DNA of 64,000 nucleotides from Eurosta solidaginis (Eukaryota; Arthropoda; Insecta; Diptera; Tephritidae): contig NC_090320.1 in the NCBI RefSeq assembly GCF_040869045.1, forward strand, positions 247,256,978 to 247,320,977, read 5' to 3'. Made by a program: the position numbers and the translations under genes. The notes under the pieces were generated by a model. That model was given only the letters and a program-made list of their open reading frames with translations, searched no databases and had not been told where the DNA came from. Shown here one piece after another: positions 43,613 through 54,845 of this stretch. Each line of letters opens with the position of its first letter. The stretch's first letter is position 1.

Positions 43613-45240
43613 TGTTGTTGTTGTTGTATTAACAGTGCTTCGCGTCATTCAATGGGCACGACCACTCACAAACTATCATCAAAGTCCTGTAACGGGAGTC
43701 CACGGAAACTTGCTGTTTCAACAGGGGCGGACGATAGGGAGATAGGTGTTAGAGGCATAGGTTCCACAGTACAATTGAAAAGATGGCTGGTGTCATGTGG
43801 GGATACATCGCATGCAGGACACACATTACGTATGTCGGGGTTGATTCTGGACAAGTAAGAGTTTGATCTGTTACAGTATATAGAGCGAAGTTGGGCCAGG
43901 GTGACTCGTGTCTCCCTTGGTAGTGTACTTTCTTCTTCTGCAAGGGTGGGATATTGCATATCAATAACGGAGTTCACTGGGCGCGTCCTGGCAAAGGCGT
44001 TTACAGATTCTGTGTGGATTTGGCTTATGCTTGTCTGGACCAAACGGATGTGTTGGTAGGTGCCGGATCTTTTCATAGTTCTTATGGAGATGTTCCCTTA
44101 ATCCCTGTGGAGCTGGTACTAGATCAAGCAGTTGCTTGCTAGGATGTCCTGGTTTATGACAATTCAACAAAAACTGCCTGTTCAGCATTTTGTTGGGCTC
44201 TTTAGTATTGAGCTCTTTGGCCTCACTACGTAGGTGGTGTTCGGGGGTCATAAGGAGACATCCCGTGGCAGTTCTGATTGCAGCATTTTGACAGGCCTGT
44301 AGCCTTTTCCAGTTTTTATTTTTAAGACCAGGCGTACAAACTTGTACGTGGTCAGCAACGTTTCTTTATCTTTTCCCCAGGTGCTGCCTGCAAGCGGCTG
44401 GAGAATTTTGTTGCGACGATACAATTTCGGTGGCATGAGTCTTGAAAGTTAGAGTATTATCGAACGTTACCCCTAAGATCTTTGGGTGACTTACAGTCGG
44501 TAGGGTGACACCATCAACGGGAACGTCCAATATTTGCGACATCTGTTCCTTCCACGTTGTAAACAGAGTGGGCTTGGATTTTGCCGGTGATAATGCCAGG
44601 TTGCGCGAAGTGAAGAAACTTGAAAGTTTGGTAAGATAGCTGTTTATTTTAGAAACCAACTAATCAATTGAAGGTCCAGCTCCTATAGCCTTAATCGTGC
44701 AGTCGTCGGCATAGAAAATAATTGTAACTCCTTCTGGTGGCGAAGTGAGTTTTGATATGTAGAAATTAAATAGAAGCAGGAATAGGACACCACCCTGTGG
44801 TACCCCTGTTTAATTTTCTTAGGTTTTGAGATTTCGTTCCTAAATTGAACAGGCGCTTGCCCACCAGTCACATAATTAGCGGTCAATATTTTTAGACAAG
44901 GGGGAAGTTGTGAGCCTTCTATGTCTTGGAGTAGTGTGTCGTTGTTGACTGTGTCAAAAGCTTTTCAGAGGTCAAGTGCCACGAGCACCGTCGCATGATG
45001 GGATTTTCTCCTGATTTAGTCTGGGTATTTATGGCATTGAGCGAGATGGTGGTGCTGTGCATTTTGCGAAAGCCATGTTGATGTGGCTAGGCGAAGATTT
45101 GCCTTCGTTAGCTGGTTTGCCAGGCTTTATTAGCGGAATTATCCTTACCATTTTCCATTGTTTATTCCCTCAGCGCCAAGGTCTTTTAGCATTTTCGAAT
45201 CAGATAAAGTTTTGTCGCCGAAGGCTATACATACTTTATC
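43613..45240 (-). mobile_element. LINE1-family copy b, decayed but retaining RT core
   Basis: The (TTG)n tail at 43613-43626 is the reverse of the ACAACAACAAC end of LINE1. The coding sequence runs to about 45240 in the linker between endonuclease and RT (FGDKTLSDSKMLKDLG). The endonuclease and PHD parts are missing. Confidence 0.85.
43666..45240 (-). pseudogene. LINE1-family reverse transcriptase, multiply frameshifted
   Basis: In N-to-C order: IPLIKPGKPANEG (about 45110-45150), an HGFRKMHSTT-like block, KAFDTVNN (about 44945-44970), the catalytic IIFYADD (about 44700-44720), HPKILGVTFDNTL, AGSTWGKDKETLL, SPEHHLR and the C-terminal CPAC...HLFNC knuckle. At least five frames are needed. This copy holds the segment that is deleted in the copy at 1171-3858. 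Confidence 0.85.
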
Positions 45241-45244
45241 ATTG

Positions 45245-45520
45245 TGTTTAGTTGGATTAGGATCTCGCATAGCACAGCATCTAAAAGTGTGTTGGAGTGT
45301 AGGCAGCCTCTGGAAAGAATGGGGACAGGGAGAAGCATACATCTATATAGGGAGCAGGGAATATGGGAATAGATGGGAATGAAAATGCAGATGAACTAGA
45401 TAAAAAAAGCGCATCCCTTGGAGTTTGCTCCGTAGACGTCCCAATTAGATTGGGCGAGATTAAGAGAAGGCGAGGGGTGCACATAAACGATCAAGCGGGA
45501 CGAACGTACATACATCTGCA
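45245..45520 (+). pseudogene. LOA/I-type LINE RNase H fragment
   Basis: MGIDGNENADELDKKSASLG and VDVPIRLGEIKRRRGVHIND match the polyprotein at 37024-40194, here on the plus strand. Only the end of RNase H and the following segment remain. Confidence 0.8.
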
Positions 45521-45582
45521 TGTTGGGGACATAATTCGATATTAGTAGCTTAGCTAAAGGGAAGAACAAAGATAAATTACAA

Positions 45583-47350
45583 CAAGTAAGGAAGGCTAAG
45601 TTCGGGTGTAACCGAACACTACATACTCAGCTGAGAGCTATGGAGACAAAATAAGGGAAAATCACCGTATAGAAAAATTAACCTAGGGTAACCCTGGAAT
45701 GTGTTTGTATGACATGGGTTTCAAATGGAAGGTATTAAAGAGTATTTTAAAAGGGAGTGGGCCATAGTTCTATAGGTGGACGCCATTTCAGGATATCGCC
45801 ATAAAGGTGGACCAGGGGTGACACTAGAATATGTGTTGTACGATATGGGTATCAAATGAAAGGTGTTAATGATTATTTAAAACGTATTAGGCCTTAGTTC
45901 TGTAGGTGGACGCCTTTTTGAGACATCGCCATAAGGGGGACCAGGGGTGACTCTGGAATGTGATTGTACGATATGGGTATCAAATTAAAGGTATTAATGA
46001 GGGTTTTAAAAGGGAGTGGTGGTAGTTGTATATGTGAAGGCGTTTTCGAGATATCGACCAAAATGTGGACCAGGGTGACCCAAAACATCATCTGTCGGGT
46101 AGCGCTAATTTATTTGCATATGTAATACCACGAACAGTATTCCTGCCATGATTTCATGGGCTTTTGATTTCGCCCTGCAAAACTTTTTCATTTTCTTCTA
46201 CTTAATATGGTAGGTGTCACACCCATTTTACAAAGTTTTTTCCAAAGTTATATTTTGCGTCAATAAACCAATCCAATTACCATGTTTCATCCCTTTTTTC
46301 GTATTTGAAATTTTTTAGTTTTTCCTAATTTTCGAAATCGAAAAAGTGGACGTGGTCATAGTCGGATTTCGGCCATTTTTTACACCAATACAAAGTGAGT
46401 TCAGATAAGTACGTGAACTGAGTTTAGTAAAGAAATATCGATTTTTGCTCAAGTTATCGTGTTAACGGCCGAAAGGAAGGACAGACGGTGGACTGTGTAT
46501 AAAAACTGGGCGCGGCTTCAACCGATTCCGCCCTTTTCCACAGAAAACATTTATCGTCCTTGAATCTAAGCCCCTACCAAATTTCACAAGGATTGTAAAT
46601 TTTTGTTCGACTTATGGCATTAAAAGTACCCTAGACAAATTAAATGAAAAAGGGCGGAGCCACGCCCATTTCGAAATTTTGTTTTATTTTTGAATTTTGT
46701 TGCACCATATCATTACTGGAATTGAATTTTGACATAATTTACTTATATACTGTAAAGATATTACATTTTTTGTTAAAATTTGACTTAAACAATTTTTTTT
46801 TTAAGTGGGCGTGGTCGTTCTCCAATTTTACTAATTTTTATAAAGCATACATATAGTAATAGGAGTAACGTTCCTGCCAAATTTCATCATGATATCTTCA
46901 ACGACTGCCAAATTACAGCTTGCAAAACTTTTAAATTAGCTTCTTTTAAAAGTGGGCGGTGCCACGCCCATTGTACAAAATTTTACTAATTCTATGCTGC
47001 GTCATAAGTGCAACTCACCTACCAAGTTTCATCGCTTTATCCCTCTTTGGTAATGAATTATCGCACTTTTTGTGTTTTTCGAAATTTTCGATATCGAAAA
47101 AGTGGGCGTGGTTATAGTCCGATTTCGTTCATTTTAAATAGCGATCTGAGATTTACTCAAGTTATCGTGTTAACGGACGGATGGACGGACGGACGGACTA
47201 ACGGACGGACATGGCTCAATTAAATTTTTTTTCGATACTGATGATTTTGATATATGGAAGTCTATATCTATCTCGATTCCTTTATACCTGTACATCCAAC
47301 CGTTATCCAAAGTTATTATACTCTGTGAGCTCTGCTCAACTGATTATAAA
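45583..47350 (-). mobile_element. Helentron-like element family A, copy A3, ~3 internal units
   Basis: It starts CAAGTAAGGAAGGCTAAG with the TTCGGGTGTAACCGAA hairpin and ACTCAGCTGAGAG, and ends CTCTGCTCAACTGATTATAA. About three 130-bp units lie at 45690-46075. It interrupts element C. Comparison with the empty copy at 27291-27310 shows insertion within an A-run with no duplication longer than 2 bp. Confidence 0.7.
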
Positions 47351-47742
47351 AAGCGAGAACAAAGAAACAAAACACACATTCCATTACTTTTCTTTTTAAA
47401 TAAATGTGTTCAGATACAAAAAATATGCCTTATATCGTACTTTTAACATAATATTAATGTATTTTATGCTATGCTGTGCCTTTTACACAATTTTATCTAA
47501 GCGCTCCGGTTTTTACATTAACAAATAAATAATATGGATACTAAGGAAACTATTTAAAGATCATAAAAAAAAAGTATTTCATGAGAGTATTGGAGCCTAC
47601 TTTTTTTAAAAAGTCCAGTATATATTTCCTTCTGTTTATCACTGTGTGCTTATCTACGCGACTACGAATATTTCGCGATTTGTGGGGAGTATTTTAAGAT
47701 TATTTTCTTGACGGTCTCTGTACTGTTTTTTGGATCGCAATT
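47351..47742. repeat. Dispersed element C joined to segment D
   Basis: 47351-47560 is the reverse complement of 27090-27300, and 47568-47742 matches 42813-43000. Interrupted on the left by A3 and on the right by B3. Confidence 0.75.
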
Positions 47743-48563
47743 ATTATACTCAGCGTTCTTTGCGCACAGAGTATATTAATTTTGATTGGATAACAGTTGG
47801 TTGTACAGGTATAAAGGAATCGAAATAGGTATAGACTTCTATATATCAAAATCATCAGTATCGAAAAAAAATTTGATTGAGCCATGTCCGTGCGTCCGTC
47901 CGTTCGTTAACATGATGACTTGAGTAAATATTGAAATACCTTCACCAAATTTGGTACACGAGCTTATCTGGACCCAGAATAGATTGGTATTGAAAATGAG
48001 CGAAATCGGATGATAACCACGCCCACTTTTATATAAAAGATTTTTAAAAGGGTCGTGGACGAATAAAATAAGCTTTATCTTTGCAAAAAGAGCTTTATAT
48101 CAATGGTATTTCATTTCCCAAGTGGATTTATAACAATAAATAGGAAAAACTTCAAATTTTAAGAAATCGGCGTGGTATCGCCCTTTTTATGACTAAGCAA
48201 TTTTCTATGTTTCGTGCGCCATAACTCGAAGAAAAATTAACGGAACTTAATAAAATTGGGTACACAGATTTTCCATAAAGCAGGAAATATTTCTAGAAAA
48301 AATGGACGGGGTCGGTTAAAGACCACGGCAACTTAGATATAAAACAAGTTTGAAAGGGTCGTAAACTAGAATAATAAGCTAGCAAAAAATTGTTTTGAAT
48401 CAATAATATTTCACTTATCAAGTTTTATTGTAAGAGTAAATGTGGAGACATTTTTTTTAAACGGGCGGTGCCACGTGTTATTTAGAAAAGTAATTTATCT
48501 GAAATGAAATGTACAATTGAAGCTCACGCTGAGTATATAATGTTCAGTTACACCCGAACTTAA
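47743..48563 (+). mobile_element. Helentron-like element family B, copy B3
   Basis: Reverse of B2 and B4: it starts TATACTCAGCG, includes the reversed GATTGAGCCATGTCCG module, and ends CACGCTGAGTATA plus TTCAGTTACACCCGAA. The usual CTTACTTG terminus is missing (replaced by AATAGTGAATAC), and the middle is shortened. Confidence 0.7.
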
Positions 48564-48573
48564 TAGTGAATAC

Positions 48574-48835
48574 AGAAAAACGTTTAATGATGAGTTGTAT
48601 GACCTTTGCGCATACATCAATATAGTTCAGCGAGATAAAACGCAGGGACTACGCTGGCTAGGCGAATGAAAGTTGATGCCCTGGCTAAGAAAGTATTCTT
48701 ATGGGAAAACAGTTCCGGAAGCAGTGCTAGAGTGTGGCCCCACTCAGCTATTAAAACCAGGAGTATAGCGATTCGCACGCCTTGTTGGATGGCCATAACA
48801 GTTAAAACGGTTAAGCGCTAATTAGGTAAGTACGT
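48574..48835 (+). mobile_element. RTE-type LINE 3' fragment
   Basis: Decayed relative of 32326-32580: DELYDL, INIVQRDKTQ and LRWLG are readable, and it ends GGTTAAGCGCTAATTAGG before TAAGTACGTAAG. Confidence 0.7.
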
Positions 48836-49667
48836 AAGGGTCAGGATGACTGTGCTCACCTAAGGACAGAGCGACTCTCTCAGGGTTATTGAGCGATCAC
48901 AGAATAACAAATCATTGTTTCGACTATTCTTATAACGTTTTCCCCGTGTATTTCTCTTAACTTTAGAGATGGACGAGAGTGCTTCTGTTATGAGATTGCC
49001 ATCCGCTCTTCCATTCGATTTGTAGTATTAAAACTTGTTTCGGCGTTCTAGTTTGCTGTTCTCTATCTAAAGGCCGCGGTACAATGACATTTTTCATATA
49101 GATGCATTTAACACAAGCTTATGCGTTCCAATAACATCGCCACAATCATCCAAGACGTTGCGTTTGTAAATATGAAGGAACTTCAGACTTGGCCATTGAA
49201 GTTTATTACGCTTTGCCCATTCACATACAAAATTTCTGTTGTGAACATTTTCACTATACAACAAAAATACTTGCTAACATATTTTGTGTCGTATTCGATT
49301 GTTATATTGCTGTTTTTAATTGTGAAAGATGTTTGACAATTTACCAACCCGTGGGAAAAATAATTTCACTTGCAAAGTGTGCCAACACCCTTAGCCAAAG
49401 CAAATGTCAAATTCTCCTTCTTATGATTTGCTTGGAACAAAATTTGGGAGTTGGCTACTTTTCAATATCAGATGGCGCTAGTGTCGCTCATTCTACCATT
49501 CTCCATAAAAATACGTGCAATCTAATCATAATGCATGAGCATGGGTTAAACTCATCTATATGGAAAACTGCTTATGTGTCGGAGCTATAAACGTATTTAA
49601 GTAGCATTTTGTAAGCAATTTATGTACGTACATATGTACACATAAGTTTGTATGCACATATAGATAT
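48836..49667. other. No gene recognised
   Basis: An open stretch at 49189-49590 gives ~133 codons but has no ATG at its start, no recognisable domain and ordinary AT-rich composition. I do not call it a gene. Confidence 0.4.
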
Positions 49668-50191
49668 TGTGACGAATATTAGTGACACTAAGTGATACTC
49701 AGATCGCTAGTATGATGCTAAGTAAATGAAGTCACAACAACAATAAAGCAGACAGTCACTTGTGTCTACATAAACGATTCAATCATTATGTCTACACATA
49801 TGTACGTACACGCAGCGGAGAAGCAACGCACAACCACATGCATATATCTGAGATACTCCCGAAAGTATGCAATGAGAGAAGCTATAAAATCGTGCATCTG
49901 TAGTTACAGCTGAGAAATTTATAGATGATAACTAACTAGTAAATTCTGGAAATAGAAACGCCTAGAAGTATGAAACGAAGAAGTGGAAGAGCATAAAGGC
50001 AGCAACAGTAGAGGCAAGACAATCAGTTTGATTTAAGACGCTATCTGGCGAGCAATAGTAGTGTTATTCTGAAGTACTTTAATAAAGACCATTTTGCATT
50101 ATTGAATAGTGGAGTTATTTATTCAACAGTTTAGCGATTCGAACATTAGCAAAAGGTTGCAAACAAGGGGAATTGCAGCAAATTCGTTACA
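49668..50191 (+). mobile_element. Solo LTR of a gypsy-like retrotransposon, 524 bp
   Basis: It starts TGTGACGAAT and ends ATTCGTTACA, so the ends form a TG...CA inverted repeat. ATAT flanks both sides as a 4-bp target duplication. It contains a TATA box (49883-49889) and AATAAA (50081-50086). No internal retrotransposon sequence is adjacent, so it is most simply the result of LTR-LTR recombination. Confidence 0.85.
49883..49889 (+). promoter_or_regulatory. TATA box of the solo LTR
   Basis: TATAAAA, ~215 bp into the LTR and ~190 bp before the AATAAA signal, a normal U3/R arrangement. Confidence 0.65.
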
Positions 50192-50537
50192 ATATGTATG
50201 TATGCAAAAGTACAATTTATTTTATTTATAAATTTATTGTTAGGTAATATTTGTATAAGGATGTGATTAACCGAAAAAGGATATTTCTATTCATAAATGG
50301 AATCGTCATTATTTATTCATCCCTGCATAAGTACGTATGTATGTACATTTATGCATATAACATAAACGCATCCGCCTATGTACAACTTAAGGTAGATGTT
50401 GTAAAAGTACTTTCTAAATATCTAGATCCCTGTCCCATATAGAAAACACTTTTATGCTAAATATTACAACCTAATAGAGCCCAAAGCTTCTTTCAAAGTT
50501 TCAGGGTTATCGGGAAGCTCCAGAAATCTTGAAATAA
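50192..50537. other. No gene; part of an unclassified repeat
   Basis: 50395-50520 resembles 53940-54040 (AAATATCTAGATCCCTGTCC and AATAGAGC...TCAAAGTTTCAG), so both stretches come from a dispersed repeat into which element A4 inserted or which it flanks. Confidence 0.45.
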
Positions 50538-53500
50538 CAAGTAAGGAAGGTTAAGTTCGGGTGTAACAGAACATTACATACTTAGTTGAGAGTTATGGTA
50601 GCAACATAAGGGAAAATAACCATGTAGGAAAATGAACCGAGGGTAACCCTGGAATGTGTTTGTATGACATGTGTATCAAATGAAAGGTATTAAAGAGTAT
50701 TTTAAGAGGGAGTGGGCCACAGTTCTATAGGTGGACGCCATTTAGGGATATCGCCATAAAGGTGGATCAGGGTTGACTCTAGAATTTGTTTGTACGATAT
50801 GGGTATCAAATGAAAGGTGTTAATGAGTATTTTAAAAGGGAGTGATCCTTATTTCCATAGGTGGACGCCGTTTCGTGATATCGCCATAAAGGAGACCAGG
50901 GGTGACTCTAGAATGCGTTTGTACACTATGGGTGTCAAACGAAAGGTATTAATGAGTATTTTAAGAGGGCGTGGGCCTTAGTTCTATATGTGGACGCCTT
51001 TTCGAGATATCGCCATAAAGGTGGACCAGGGGTGACTCTAAAATTTGTTTGTACGATATGGGTATCAAATGAAAGGTGTTAATGAGTATTTTAAAGGGGA
51101 GTGATCCTTATTTCCATAGGTGGACGCCGTTTCGTGATATCGCCATAAAGGGCACCAGGGGTGACTCTAGAATGCGTTTGTACACTATGGGTATCAAATG
51201 AAAGGTGTTAATGAGTATTTTAAAAGGGCGTGGGCCTTAGTTCTATAGGTGGACGCCTTTTCGAGATATCGCCATAAAGGTGGACCAGGGGTGACTCTAG
51301 AATTCGTTTGTACGATATGGGTTTCAAATGAAAGGTGTTAATGAGTATTTTAAAAGAGCGTGGGACTTAGTTTTATAGGTGGACGCCTTTTCAAGATATC
51401 GCCATAAAGGTGGATCAGGGGTGATTCTAGAATTTGTTTGTACGATATGGATATCAAATGAAAGGTGTTAATGAGTATTTTAAGAGGGAGTGGGCCTCAG
51501 TTCCATAGGTGGATGCCTTTTCGAGATATCGCCATAAAGGTGGGCCAGGGGTGACTCTAGAATTTTTTTGTACGATATGGATATCAAATGAAAGGTGTTA
51601 ATGAGTATTTTAAAAGGGAGTGGGCCTCAGTTCCATAGGTGGACGCCTTTTCGAGATATGGCCATAAAGGTGGATCAGGGGTGATTCTATAATTTGTTTG
51701 TACGATATGGATATCAAATGAAAGGTGTTAATGAGTATTTTAAAAGGGAGTGGGCCTCAGTTCCATAGGTGGATGCCTTTTTGAGATATCGCCATAAAGG
51801 TGGGCCAGGGGTGACTCTAGAATTTTTTTGTACGATATGGATATCAAATGAAAGGTGTTAATGAGTATTTTAAAAGGGAGTGGGCCTCAGTTCCATAGGT
51901 GGATGCCTTTTCGAGATATCGCCATAAAAGTGGATCAGGGGTGACTTTATAATTTTTTTGTACGGTATTGATATCAAATGAAAGGTGTTAATAAGTATTT
52001 TAAAAGGGAGTGGGCCTCAGTTCCATAGGTGGACGCCTTTTCGAGATATCGCCATAAAGGTGGATCAGGGGTGATTCTAGAATTTGTTTGTACGATATGG
52101 ATATCAAATGAAAGGTGTTAATGAGTATTTTAAAAGGGAGTGGGCCTCAGTTCCATAGGTGGATGCCTTTTCGAGATATCGCCATAAAGGTGGGCCAGGG
52201 GTGACTCTAGAATTTTTTTGTACACTATGGGTGTCAAACGAAAGGTATTAATGAGTATTTTAAGAGGGCGTGGGCCTTAGTTCTATATGTGGACGCCTTT
52301 TCGAGATATCTCCATAAACGTGGACCAGGGGTGACTCTAGAATGTGTTTGTACGATATGGGTATCAAATTAAAAGTATTAATGAGGGTTTTATAAGGGAG
52401 TGGCCCTTAGTTGTATATGTGAAGGCGTTTTCGAGATATCGGCCAAAATGTGGACCAGGATGATCCAGAACTTCATCTGTCGGGTACCGCTAATTTATTT
52501 ATATATGTAATACCACGAACAGTATTCCTTCCAAGATTCCAAGGGCTTTTGATTTCGCCCTGCAAAACTTTTTCATTTTCTTCTACTTAATATGGTAGGT
52601 GTCACACCCATTTTACCAAGTTTTATTCTAAAGTTATATTTTGCGTCAATAGACCAAGACAATTACCATGTTTCATCCATTTTTTCGTATTTGGTATATA
52701 ATTATGGCATTTTTTTCATTTTTTGTAATTTTCGATATCGAAAAAGTGGGCGTGGTCATAGTCGGAGTTCGGCCATTTTTTACACCAATACAAAGTGAGT
52801 TCAGATAAGTACGTGAACTGAGTTTAGTAAAGATATATCGATTTTTGCTCAAGTTATCGTGTTAACGGCCGAGCGGCCTGTCCTTCCGCTCGACTGTGTA
52901 TAAAAACTGGGCGTGGCTTCAAACGATTTCGCCCTTTTTCACTTAAACAGTTATCGTCCTAGTATTTAAGCCTCTACCAAATTTCACAAGGATTGGTAAA
53001 TTTTTGTTCGACTTATGGCATTAAAAGTATTCTAGACAAATTAAATGAAAAAGTGCGGAGCCACGCCCATTTTGAATTTTTCTTTTATTTTTGTATTTTT
53101 TTGCACCATATCATTACTTGAGTTGAATATTGGCATAATTTACTTATATACTGTAAAGATATTAACTTTTGAAATTTGAATTAAAAAAAATTTTTTTTTA
53201 AAAAGTGGGCGTGGTCGTTCTCCTATTTTGCAAATTTTTAGTAAGCAGATATATAGTGATAAGAGTAACGTTCCTGCCAAATTTCATCATGATATCTTCA
53301 ACGACTGCCAAATAACAGCTTGCCAAACTTCTAAATTACCTTCTTTTAAAAGTGGGCGGTGCCACGCCCATTGTCCAAAAGTTTACCATTTTTCTATTCT
53401 GCGTCATAAGGCGAACTAACTTACCAAGTTTCATCGCTTAATCCGTATTTGGTAATGAATTACCGCACTTTTTCAATTTTTCGAAATTTTCGATATCGAA

Positions 53501-53797
53501 AAAGTGGGCGTGGTTATTGTCCGATATCGTTCATTTTAAATAGCGATCTGAGATGAGTGCCCAGGAACTTACATATCAAATTTCATCAAGATACCTCAAA
53601 ATTTACTCAAGTTATCGTGTTAACGGCAGACGGACGGACGGACGGACGGACATGGCTCTATCGAATTTTTTTTCGATACTGATTATTTTGATATATGGAA
53701 GTCTATATCTATCTCGATTCCTTTATACCTGTACAACCAACCGTTATCCAATCAAAGTTAATATACTCTGTGAGCTCTGTTCAACTGAGTATAAAAA
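50538..53797 (-). mobile_element. Helentron-like element family A, copy A4 (~3.26 kb)
   Basis: It begins CAAGTAAGGAAGGTTAAG with the hairpin and ACTTAGTTGAGAG, has a long 130-bp array, then a conserved body with two TTTTCGATATCGAAAA palindromes each next to GTGGGCGTGG, a (GGAC)n tract at 53630-53650, and ends CAACTGAGTATAAAAA. No coding capacity. Confidence 0.7.
50640..52460. repeat. 130-bp tandem array in A4, ~14 units, dimeric order in the right half
   Basis: GGTGACTCTAGAAT and variants recurs every ~130 bp. From 51410 to 52210 two unit types mostly alternate: TGGATCAGGGGTGATTCT...TTTGTTTG and TGGGCCAGGGGTGACTCT...TTTTTTTG, giving a ~260-bp higher-order unit. Confidence 0.92.
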
Positions 53798-54206
53798 TTT
53801 GCGAGCTCAGGAGATTTTCTTTAATTTTCACGATCACTGGACCACCGAGCGAATACTTTTTTCCCTCATGTTGCATTGTCTTTGGGTCCTGACGAGTATT
53901 TTTTGTTTCAACAATCTAACTCTACGGGAAGTTAGTCAAATAAATATATCTAAATATCTCGATCCCTGTCCAATTGAGAAAGCTTTTTTATCCTAAGCCT
54001 TAAAACCCAATAGAGCTTTAACCATCAGTCAAAGTTTCAGATCATCATTGTTATCCTTAATACTCGAAAGCCTGGAACGGGGGAATCTTGTAGCGTGCGC
54101 TACTCATAGGGGGGAAGCGCCAAGTCGTCCGCAATGAAGAACTTCCTGGATAAGTTGTATTAGTTTACAAGATCCGGAGATGAATTTTAGAGACGCGTAT
54201 CATGAT
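53798..54206. other. No gene; unclassified repeat remnant
   Basis: 53940-54040 is related to 50395-50520. Nothing coding was seen. Confidence 0.4.
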
Positions 54207-54700
54207 CTAATCATTAGCGACTGAACTATCCGAAATTCGAGACACTCTCTGTGAAGAAGCAATAGAAAAAGCGAAGTCTCTTTGCGAAAAATTTAATATT
54301 GATATAGTAAAACGTGTAAGAAGGCGCCGCAAAATGCCCGGAGAATTGTCTAGAAATGTAGGTCTTTTCGCAGAATGTGAAATTTCTCGCGATATGTGTT
54401 CTCGATCGTCTCCAACAAGAAATACGTACAAGACTTACACGACTAAATGACCTTAATTTTAAATTTGGATTTCTCTTAGACGTTGGAAATTTTTTAAACA
54501 AGGATAATGCTGGTAACGACTTAGAAAGAAATTGTAAGAACTTGGGTGAATTTTATAATACAGATTTCGATGGAACAGAACTTTTTATCGAAATATGTGA
54601 CTGCAAAATATTACTTCGCAGTAGAAAAGAAATTGAACCTAAAACTCCGTTAGTATTACTTACTTTTATAATCTCGTATGGAGAAGATGTTTTATGGGGC
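54207..54700 (+). pseudogene. DUF4371-type hAT transposase fragment, copy 3 (different subfamily)
   Basis: The plus strand reads CEEAIEKAKSLCEKFNIDIV, then RRRRKMPGELSRN, then after a frameshift near 54400 LDRLQQEIRTRLTRLNDLNF, FGFLLDVGNF and a CKNLGEFYNTD block, ending in LVLLTFIISYGEDV. This is the pre-dimerisation part of ZMYM1-like hAT proteins. It is diverged from the two copies at 21887 and 29411 and lacks the catalytic core. Confidence 0.7.
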
Positions 54701-54845
54701 GCCAAAAAAATATTTTTCCGCGGGCGCAAGAAAATCTCACTACGCCACTGTGCTAAAAAATGGATTGCAAGAGTCTCTCCAATTTTGTATGGAAATTGGC
54801 AGAAAAACATCAAACGAAACTAATATAAAGGAAGTAAAGGTAAAA

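Noticed and set aside
47170..47220. Open frames with repeated Asp-Gly-Arg-Thr units around the GGAC tracts
   Set aside because: They come from the GGAC microsatellite in Helentron-like elements; tract length differs between copies and breaks the frame.
49189..49590. 133-codon open stretch
   Set aside because: No ATG at its start, no recognisable motif, no conserved copy, and its composition is like the surroundings.
54377..54823. 148-codon open frame as an intact gene
   Set aside because: Recognisable as a frameshifted hAT fragment; the upstream part of the protein is in another frame and the 3' end runs into unrelated sequence.
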